From Xanthoparmelia taractica (lineage: Eukaryota > Ascomycota > Lecanoromycetes > Lecanorales > Parmeliaceae), in assembly GCA_033085395.1 (NCBI GenBank), contig JANQBS010000081.1:62001-126000 (forward strand): a stretch of 64,000 nucleotides of DNA, in the 5' to 3' direction. This document shows, in pieces, positions 56,335-64,000 of this stretch; position 1 is the stretch's first letter; every line of letters begins with the position of its first letter. The position numbers and the translations under genes were made by a program. The notes under the pieces were generated by a model. That model did no database searches. It had not been told where the DNA came from and saw only the letters and a list, made by a program, of their open reading frames with translations.

Positions 56335-56949
56335 TGCTCTGTCGAGTCACAGCGCATGAGTACTTACTCCTTAATCACACAAGATCAGGAATCATTATTT
56401 CACGCATGGAATTTGCCATCATTCACTTAGACACTATGTTAGCTCTGCATCCTTGCCCACAAAGTCGGTTTGCGCTTCACTGGTCAACCATCTTAGCCAA
56501 CCTCGAGACTACCGTTTCCAATAAATTGAGGCTGGGGTCACAAATGGGGCAGACTTGTATTGACTTTGAGGAGATGACGCTCCAAACTGGATTCTCATAT
56601 AAGCCAATTCTCAAGGGATGAACGCACTGGAATTTTCTTTAGGGTGGGACTTGAAATGCTGGATAATGCCTACAGTATCGTCTTTGAGGTTCGTATGCCG
56701 CTATTTCAACTGACCTTCTCGCTCGCCTACGCTCTCAGCCCTATCACACTTACCATCTGGGACTCAAGACTCCAATCGACCCTCCACATTCCTTTCTGTG
56801 CTTGTCAACGGCCTTCGCTTCATACTGTGATTGCAGCTGGTTCATTGTGTCCCATCCCGTGCACCTTTGCTCAATCCCTCGCAAATATATCGGTCATGCT
56901 CTTCAGTCGTGCCTGAAGCGTTGATATTGGGCTATGTCACTCCATGGAA
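56335..56949. other. Convergent 3' flanks
   Basis: Between the disordered-protein gene (+) and the RING gene (-). Plus-strand frames of 96 and 90 codons have no motif. Nothing supported. Confidence 0.5.
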
Positions 56950-57726
56950 TTAGCAAATCGCTTTGATCGTGGCGAGGCGATGCCCAAATTGCTGCAGCTC
57001 CTGAAGGCGAGCGGATGGGACCGCAGCATCGATCTTACGTGCATTGATTCGTGATTGCATCAGAGTCTCGGCTGTGAAATGATCAACCTCCAACTCCTCG
57101 ATAGCTACTCCGGGTCGACGCTCCACCAACTCGGCTTTCAGCCCGGCTGTCTCATCTCGCTCGGCGCCCACGAGCTGCCGCCCTCTGACTCCATCAAACA
57201 AATCAAATAGATCGAGGCGTTGCTGAATGCCCTCTGTGGTCTGAGAGTGTGCCAGTTTGGGGAAGAGGATTTTTCGGTCAAAGGGGCAGGTGTTATTGTT
57301 GCTCTTCGCAAACGGGTTCAGCCACCCGTCAATGCAATCATGGCACAGATGGTGTCCGCAAGGCAGCCTCTTGGCGGCTTTCACTCCGCGGTCGTTCGCC
57401 CGATCGCTCAGGTGGTGGTATGGCTCGGTACAAACAGGGCAGTTGCGCTCGTCGTTAGGAATGTCTTGAACGTCGATGTATGGGCAGGTAATGATGAAGG
57501 CCAGGGGCGGCGACGTTGTCGCCAACAGGTTTGTATCCTCATCATATCCAGGGATGTTGCTTTTGGGTTGAGGGTGCCTTGCGTGGAGTTTTGCTCGAAG
57601 TTCTGCCAGCGAGCATAAGCGTGCAGGAGAGCGGTAAAAGCAGGTGCATCTGCGTGGTGTTGGGATGAAGATATTTTGCGTGACAGTTCGAGCTGGTGGG
57701 TAGTAGATGGCAGTATGAACAGGGTA
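56950..57726 (-). CDS. RING finger protein (5' exon unresolved)
   Basis: The open frame runs from 57726 to the stop at 56950 (259 codons) but contains no suitable ATG. A CTAG acceptor lies exactly at its 5' edge (57730-57727), so a start exon further right is likely; I could not place it. The RING domain reads NCPVCTEPYHHL, then RLPCGHHLCHDCIDGWLNPF and NNNTCPFDRKILFP. The last metal ligand is Asp (CPFD) instead of Cys, as in some fungal and RBX1-type RINGs. Upstream is LCSLAELRAKLHARHPQPKS and TCPYIDVQDIPNDE. The protein is probably an E3 ubiquitin ligase; its substrate is unknown. Confidence 0.75.
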   Translation of the reverse strand, partial: YPVHTAIYYPPARTVTQNIFIPTPRRCTCFYRSPARLCSLAELRAKLHARHPQPKSNIPGYDEDTNLLATTSPPLAFIITCPYIDVQDIPNDERNCPVCTEPYHHLSDRANDRGVKAAKRLPCGHHLCHDCIDGWLNPFAKSNNNTCPFDRKILFPKLAHSQTTEGIQQRLDLFDLFDGVRGRQLVGAERDETAGLKAELVERRPGVAIEELEVDHFTAETLMQSRINARKIDAAVPSARLQELQQFGHRLATIKAIC

Positions 57727-59403
57727 CTAGGAATGAATAAGACGCAGGGTGGATACACTAATATGAGTATGCACGGTCGAGGCTGCTCGGTAGGTGTTGT
57801 GTCGGCAAAGCGTCAGGTATCAGATGAGAGCAGAGGCTTTGTACATGACACTGTAGACTCGCATAAAGATGTCATCTGCCCCGTGGCTTGGGAGCTGATA
57901 AGACAAAGCCATCTTGCTTCATTCAAGCAGCACTTCAAGACAATGTCGGGTCCTTCTGTGATGGTGAGACATCGAGCAACGATTTTCTCGTTGGCTTTAC
58001 TTTGTCCATAAGGATTGGCTAGATTTGGAGTGGATACTGACCAGATAGTTCTTGTCCGCTGCTCCATGGCATTGCGAGACCGCTTTGACCCCTATACCAC
58101 GTTTCATGTCGTTGACTTACTGCTTGACAAAAACAGAGTCTCATTGCAGGAAAACCAAGCAGTAAAAGAAATTGGGCCGATGAAACACGTGAACGACATC
58201 TGTTTAGCTGTAGACCGAAAAGGCCGGCAAAAGTACAAGGGGTAAACATGTGAGGCCTCATACTAGGGGCAAGATACATAGTTTATTCTTGATGATCAAT
58301 GAGAGCGAAGAAGACTTGAACGCAGCTCATACTCCAGGGCTGTTTGAAGGGAGGTGACATGTCTTGAAAATGTAAACCCCCAAAGGATATATCTTTGGCA
58401 ATCGGACTTATTGTAGATGAGTAATACTGAAGCAAGTATTTGAATGTCCTTGTAGTTTACGCTGACTCGTGCTCTCGGCTATCAGCCCGATGCCAGGGAG
58501 GAGCACCATGGGCGTGTAGAGCATAAGATGCTGGTACGCACAAGGCAATACCGTGTGAAAGCAGGCAGACCACCTCCAATCATTTGAGAAGAGCTCTGAG
58601 TAGGAGCTATTCTGGCCCCTCTGTTGGCATCTTCAGCGCCAGTCCTTCAACTTGCACTCGCCTTACTTTAGATGTCTGTTTCGCAATAGAGACAAGCAAT
58701 ACTAGATTATAATCTCGTGAACTTCTCCCCACTCCTGCTTTGGCGAATGCCCTAGCATCAACTTCACCATGATCGATCGGTATCCTGCGTACATGGTTGT
58801 TTTTTTCCAATCATCGTTCGCACTTCCGGCTTGCATCATTCTGTATTCCTTGACAAGTTGGTCCCAAACCATCGTAGTGCTTTTGCAAGCTGACTCATTC
58901 CTTTTTTCCTTCGCAAAATTCGCATTTCACCACCAAAGTAACGTTTCCAAGGCGAGGGTATTAAGAAGGAAGCCGGCGATACGCATATCGGGGTGTATGC
59001 CCACAAGGCATCGATACTTCTCAACCTCATCGGATGCCTCTGGCAGTATATCGCGCGATTTCAAGGTGCGAGTCTATCACCCCAGCACGACTTCGTATGT
59101 CTGCAGGAGTGACACATGCTTCCTTTGCTGGAAGACCAAAGGGTTAACCCCTCCATCTCCTCGTTCTCGTCACTATGAAGGAATTTATGCCCGTTATTAC
59201 CTGACATATGCCAGCCAATGCATTGTGACTTGCGATAGACGTTGTAGAGGCGAAAGGTGAGAGAAGTTTGTGGAGCGCACGTAACGACGGCTAGACTTCA
59301 TCGTTATACATTCAAGGTTTTACGGCAAGGACCGAAAGTCTATTGTACGAGGAAAGATAGGTATCAAACTGCTTCAACGCATTTAGGAAATCGTCAATCC
59401 ATC
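57727..59403. other. No gene supported; probably RING 5' exon and uS14m promoter
   Basis: Frames on the plus strand at 58015-58245 (no ATG) and 58769-59260 (163 codons, MIDRYPAYMVVFFQSSFALP) show no family motif. The second could be a chance frame ahead of the uS14m gene. Confidence 0.4.
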
Positions 59404-59965
59404 ATGTCGCAATTCCGGGCGAAGAGACTAGACCTCAGCTGCTTCGTCAACGCGAGAGTGCTGCGAGATCACACAAAGCGGTGAGTTATACTCGATGTCC
59501 ATAGCAGGGAGATTACTACTGACTACTCTTAGAAAAGTATTCGAGCAATATGAGACCGAAAGGTAAAACAATCACATCATATAGTACACACTATTTACCT
59601 CTCGTTGGCTTGATCGGCATGCTTGGAGCTGCTCAGTACATTGTAAATTGCTGATGGCTGCGCCTACATTTAGACAAGCTCTCCGCTACATCATCAGAAA
59701 CACTACGCTCCCAGGACGAGCGCGCGCCCAAGCGCAACTACAGCTGTCGCAGATGCACTGTTATACCAGGTCTACACAGATCAATAACAGATGTATTGAG
59801 GGAGGGAAATCAAGGGGTGTGTTGAAAGATTTCAGGATGGCAAGGGTGAGTCCAACTCGGTATCTACGGACAGCTTGCATCCTGGTCACTGATTGTGTTT
59901 AGTATCCATTCAGAATGAATGCCCTGGAGGGGAATATACCCGGTGTCAAAAAGGCCAGTTGGTGA
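59404..59965 (+). CDS. MRP2: Mitochondrial small ribosomal subunit protein uS14m
   Basis: Four exons (59404-59480, 59533-59562, 59674-59845, 59903-59965) encode 113 residues. The joined sequence reads MSQFRAKRLDLSCFVNARVL, then HTKRKVFEQYETERQALRYI, IRNTTLPGRARAQAQLQL and the S14 signature CYTRSTQINNRCIEGGKSRG. The C terminus is YPFRMNALEGNIPGVKKASW, with the terminal KKASW of bacterial-type uS14. Exon 2 is only 30 bp. The protein binds 15S rRNA in the head of the mitochondrial small subunit. All phases agree. Confidence 0.94.
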
Positions 59966-60332
59966 TAGAATCGCCGGACGCAGACGGTTTTGTACATAAG
60001 TGAGGGCATTGCATGGCGAGGAAGATGACGGGCATATTCTAGAGCAAAATCAACGGCAGTTTCAAGGTCAAAATCAGCAATGGCTTGTGCACTTTCGCCC
60101 ATGCTGTAGGTGATTTGGTGGTGGATTCTCATTTGGCCGTGCCTGACTTCGCATCACTTCGGCTACCCGCTTCACTTTCGACCCTACTTTATCTTGATCC
60201 AACGACATTCACCCTCCAATGTTGTTATTGTTCGACCTCACGAACCCCTTTACTATTTCACTCGGCTGGTATTATTCCTGACTCCAGTTACGCATTCCTG
60301 CATCCCAGTCTATTTCTCTAGCTACGCTTATT
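59966..60332. promoter_or_regulatory. Upstream region of the Arb2-like gene
   Basis: 367 bp between tandem genes. C/T-rich on the plus strand from 60170 to 60310, as often seen just upstream of fungal transcription starts. Confidence 0.45.
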
Positions 60333-61639
60333 ATGTTTAGACGTTTGAGCAGCAGTCTGCCCAAAGACCCCGACTTTCCCGCGGATCTGGAGAAACTGGG
60401 GTAACCCACTCTCTTTCCTACTCTACTAGAGCCGAATACTAAATCCGATTAGGTACTACATCAACGAAAAGGACCAAATCCGCTCTATCGCCAATCCTGA
60501 CGAAGAGTTCAACTTCTTCATCAGCAAAAATGAACGTGTTCGAGAAATGCAGCGGGAAGCATTCGATAGTCAGTCTCCTCTCAAGTTAACTGCCCTCCCA
60601 TCTGACCGTCGACTCGTGATCTTTAGCTTGCATTCGCAGTGAGCTTAGTGCGCGCTTCGAGGCTTGTGGCCTCAACATCACCCGACTTCCATTGAACGCC
60701 GGTTCCTCAGATCCACATGTTCCCATCCTCACCTCCTCTAATCTCGCTACCGCAAAACGCTTAATCGTCTACTTTGGCGAATCGATGCAGGATCTTGGAA
60801 TCTTTGCCCATCGCATTATTGGACAGGAATCCATTGCTTCCGGCTCTGCCCTGGACTTCGTTCACGCTATTCAATCCAGAGAGGACAGTACGGACACGGC
60901 AATCATCATTGCCAATCTCGGCCAGCTCGTGTGGTACCGTCGCGGCCAGCGTGCCATGACGATTGCAAGTTGGAATGCATTACCAAGGAAGACAGGAGTT
61001 GGTAATCCAATGAGGATTGACACTGTCAAAAATCATATCCCTGGAAATAACAACGTCAAAGAGCATGTCAAGAGTATCTTCGAGGAAGTGCTGAGCAAAC
61101 TGGCGAGACAAGATGCCGTGATCGATCTAATTGGATTAGGGGAAGGAGCAGAGGAGATGATAGGATACCTGGACCAGCACTGGGATTTCTGGGCGAGCAG
61201 AATAAGGGCTGTCTGTGTGGGTATAGGTTATGTTTGGAGGGTTGGAGACGAGATTCGGAACGAGAACTTCATGGATTTCTGGGGGAAGGTAAGCATCCTC
61301 TTGTATATCTTTCACCTATTCCGTTGTCCGTGAGAATCTATGCTAACATTTCCCATTTGTTAGCGTGCCCGTGCCTACCTCATCCACAATGAGCCTCTGG
61401 AATCTCCACTTGCCTGTCGCCAGGAGCTCGGTTGTAATTGCTTCTCCTCAGGCGAACCTACCTTCACCGAGTGCATCATGCCAAGGGCTTATAAGAGCAT
61501 GCTTACATTTTTCCAGCTTTTCAACGATATACATGGATATTTTGAGGCGGAATTGGACATACCAAAGGATGAGGATGACCTGTCGAGAGTTGTTACATGG
61601 GAGACTGGAATCCGGGCTGAAAGCCCGCGCGCTGCTTAG
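60333..61639 (+). CDS. Arb2-domain protein
   Basis: Four exons (60333-60400, 60453-60568, 60627-61288, 61364-61639) encode 373 residues. The start MFRRLSSSLPKDPDFPADLE, then LGYYINEKDQIRSIANPDEE, is characteristic of Arb2/FAM172 proteins. The alpha/beta-hydrolase-like core includes RLIVYFGESMQDLGIFAHRI, AIIIANLGQLVWYRRGQRAM, DLIGLGEGAEEMIGYLDQHW and YLIHNEPLESPL. In fission yeast Arb2 works with Arb1 and Ago1 in siRNA loading; in mammals FAM172A links Ago2 and chromatin. Whether this copy serves RNAi cannot be told. The usual nucleophile elbow is LGEGA (no Ser), so hydrolase activity is doubtful. Confidence 0.87.
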
Positions 61640-62328
61640 GGATTGATGGTATAAGGAGCCAGCCATGGTGATAGCGAGCACAATTAACTACACGCGTCCT
61701 CTGGGTGGTATAAAGGTACTATCACTCAACATGGACAGGGGGCTTACCCCTGCTTCATACAGCTTAGGCATGTTACAAAGCCAAGCATGGATGCAAATTT
61801 GATAGTTGGCCCTTCATATTGTCTTCAGCTCACCGTTTCTTGAACTTCAATTGGCAAATACAGAGTCTTCTGGGCTGCGTTCAGCAGAAGGTAGAATACA
61901 CTGCCTTGATCTGTTCTCCAACCAATCTTGAAGCCGCCGTAACCAGTAACCTTAGAAGAGAATGGAGGTATCGAGGATAAACTTCACCTAAAGAAAAGCA
62001 TTCTCTTAAATGAGTAACCATTCATTCCCAAATTTTGAAGACAAAGTTACACAAAAATGTAAGCATTGTACACGCTACCGTATATCGATAACGAAGATGC
62101 AGCGGGTGAAGCCGCGACAGAATTTTTGCGGCCAAACTTCTAGTTTTTTGGCTAGTTTGAAATCCTTCCTCATTGATTTCCCTGCCATCTTGTAGCGCTT
62201 GTGCGCTTTAGTACAATATGCTCTTGCAAATCACGACTCTAAATTGATCTATACCACCAGATTCCACTGCCTATGATCACGGAGGGGAGCTGTCACTACA
62301 TCCTCGGCCCACTCCTACCCCCCTAAAC
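61640..62328. other. Intergenic, no gene seen
   Basis: Between two plus-strand genes. A 61-codon frame at 62010-62195 has no motif. The last part should be the ISD11 promoter. Confidence 0.5.
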
Positions 62329-62932
62329 ATGTCAATGGCGGCTTTGAAAGGAGATACCGCATTCCAAGCAAGGTCATTAGTGAGTGCCCACGCACCGCCA
62401 TATAAGCCTTTTGTCCTTTAACACTACAGCTGACCCTGTCCGCCCCGCTCTACAGTTCCGCTCCCTCCTCCGACAATCTTCTCAATTTGCCGCCTACAAC
62501 TTCCGCGAGTACGCAAAGCGAAGGACAAAAGACGCATTTAGGGAGCACCATGACAAGAATCTGGGGGAAAGGGAGACACAGGAGCTAATACAGAGGGGAC
62601 TAAAGGAGCTGCAGATGATGAAGGTAAGCCTGGCAAGACCATGTTTTGAGACTGAGCGAAGGGTGGGGGGGGGGGAGATGCTGTCATGGCGGTGCTGTGG
62701 GGACAACCTTGGGGCTTTGCTGCTGCCAGGATGCTGACCCTTTTTTGAAATGACAGAGACAAACTACGATCAGTCAATTCTACCAACTGGACAGATTAGT
62801 AGTCGAGGGACAGAAGACGGTAAGCGTTTGCCACACTCCTTATAGTAAACTTTAGTAGACCTCATACTGACGCACCTCCAGGGAAAGCAAACAGGCGAAG
62901 ACGGAGGCATAATACGGCAAACGACGGAGTAG
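62329..62932 (+). CDS. ISD11: LYR-motif iron-sulfur cluster assembly factor Isd11
   Basis: Four exons (62329-62379, 62456-62623, 62757-62819, 62882-62932) encode 110 residues. Isd11/LYRM4 stabilises cysteine desulfurase Nfs1 with acyl carrier protein in mitochondria. The join FQARSLFRSLLRQSSQFAAY gives the LYR-type motif as LFR, followed by NFREYAKRRTKDAFREHHDK, LIQRGLKELQMMKRQTTISQ and FYQLDRLVVEGQKTG. An earlier AG (62428-62429) would put the frame out by one with the GTGAGT donor, so the later acceptor (62454-62455) was chosen. A run of about ten G lies in the second intron (62666-62676). Confidence 0.9.
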
Positions 62933-63412
62933 TCATCACCATTCTTGTCATGCGTTTTGACGTTGCAAATACCTCAATATCCGTACCCATTTGAGCGCCC
63001 AACCCCGAACAAATCTTCTGAGACTGTTCAGGCCTTTGGGAACGACTTGCCTGAGCGTCTGATCAGATTTGCGTGGTACCTCGTTGACTGTATGATCCTA
63101 GATCCTGAATTACGGTTTGTACAGCATTTCGACCGTGTGCTTCGCCTGCTTCACGCAGACCATGAAATGGGCGTGGAACGGCCGTGACGAAGGCTTCAAG
63201 TACCTACATCAAACACGAATAGTAAAAAGCAATGAATGATCAAGACAAGGTCGAGGGTCATCTACTTAGTACATCATTATCATTGTACAATGTATATCCA
63301 AGATCCCAACATCGCTTAGTTCTATGCTGCGACAAAACATCACGTTGGCTAAAGCGTTTCTCTCCAAAAAGTTCTCGTCCGTACCAAAAAGCCACCAAAA
63401 TGTATCAAAAGC
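62933..63412. other. Convergent 3' flanks
   Basis: Between ISD11 (+) and the CorA-like gene (-). An 80-codon plus-strand frame at 62945-63187 lacks any motif. Confidence 0.5.
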
Positions 63413-64000
63413 TCAAACCATTGCGTGAGGCGCTTTCATAGTCCTATGTCGGAGCAGGGCTCTCAGTCTGTGCCTAAAAGCTCCCAAGGCAGTGACCAGA
63501 ACAACAAAGAATGCGACGCTGCCACAGACCTTCCAAAAATAGTCTTCAGTCTTGGGAGTATTGACAATGCCGCTAAGGTTCATGCCGTAATAGGAGGTGA
63601 AGAAGGAGAGGGGAAGAAATACGACAGTTACGATAGTAAAGACGAGGATAGCTTTGTTCTGGCTGTCGGAGACTATGGCTAACTCGTTCTGTTCGATCGA
63701 GCGCAGTTGGAAGAGCTAGGAATAAGGAGGTCAGCATATGAGATTTTCCGTTCTCATTTGAAGTAAGCTTACGGCATCCATCGATTGCTTTAAATCGATC
63801 AAAAGTCTCTCGAAGCATTCATGCTGGTATTTTACAGTATCCATTGCCCAAATCAAGCGCTGTACTGATGATTCTCCCTCCGCATTCTCGGGCGTCTTAC
63901 GGAAGCGGTTGTCTTCTGTCTCAAACTTCTTAACATCCAACTGCATGAGCTTGAAGAGCTCGACCTTCTCTTGTAGAATCAACTTTATGGTTGTGAGCTC
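63413..64000 (-). CDS. CorA-like Mg2+ transporter family protein, C-terminal part (partial)
   Basis: Two exons are visible: from the window edge 64000 to 63773, and 63715-63413, with a 57-bp intron. About 176 C-terminal residues are seen. A long charged helix (MQLDVKKFETEDNRFRK, then YQHECFERLLIDLKQSMDA) leads through the join into LFQLRSIEQNELAIVSDSQN, and then into two membrane helices. The first ends with the family hallmark TSYYGMNLSG (GMN motif); the second is VAFFVVLVTALGAF. A short basic tail follows. This layout fits the fungal CorA-like group that includes many soluble-domain variants, so the transported ion is not certain. The N-terminal domain lies beyond the window. Confidence 0.9.

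Noticed and set aside
58769..59260. A 163-codon plus-strand frame upstream of uS14m
   Set aside because: Rich in Ser, Arg and Cys with no recognisable domain; no splice continuation to neighbouring exons. Not enough to call a gene.

Overview
The window is nuclear DNA of a filamentous ascomycete (Pezizomycotina). Genes are split by short GT-AG introns, mostly 50-75 bp. Many carry core eukaryotic functions, and the set includes COP9 subunit 2, a Rix1-complex WD protein, a DASH subunit and a fungal-type Met1, a combination expected in filamentous fungi rather than budding yeasts. The class cannot be fixed from sequence alone; a leotiomycete-like fungus is a guess. No rRNA, tRNA, CRISPR, operon or intact transposon was recognised. 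All exon models below were built by hand from reading frames, splice signals and remembered family motifs.

Layout. 1-24.9 kb is dense with housekeeping genes: siroheme synthase MET1 (partial), deoxyribose-phosphate aldolase, the TIM23 factor MGR2, a tail-anchored FHA protein of the STRIPAK type, IPI3, phosphoserine phosphatase, RHO3, octanoyltransferase LIP2, RNase P/MRP subunit POP7, a selenoprotein-K-like protein with Cys, a SPOUT RNA methyltransferase, DASH subunit SPC19, ATP synthase subunit j and an acyltransferase-3 membrane protein. Several pairs are divergent over short shared promoters (IPI3/SER2, LIP2/POP7, SelK/SPOUT1, SPC19/ATP18, CWC25/CSN2).

25-38.7 kb looks accessory. It has long gene-poor stretches, at least three broken reading frames (near 27 kb, 29.5-30.9 kb and 36.3 kb), a divergent casein kinase 1 paralogue, a DUF7924-like protein and a short-chain dehydrogenase. 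Inside it lies an unusual predicted fusion of an HD-domain nucleotidase with a UMP/CMP kinase (27.8-29.3 kb). The stops in two broken genes lie where CAA or CAG would be expected, as C-to-T mutation would produce.

39-64 kb returns to conserved genes: a membrane-anchored GDS esterase-like protein, splicing factor CWC25, CSN2, an otubain-type deubiquitinase, a large EGF-like membrane protein, a disordered nuclear-type protein, a RING protein, mitochondrial uS14m, an Arb2-domain protein, the iron-sulfur factor ISD11 and the 3' part of a CorA-like transporter running off the window. Mitochondrial functions recur (MGR2, LIP2, ATP18, uS14m, ISD11), but there is no sign of a functional cluster.
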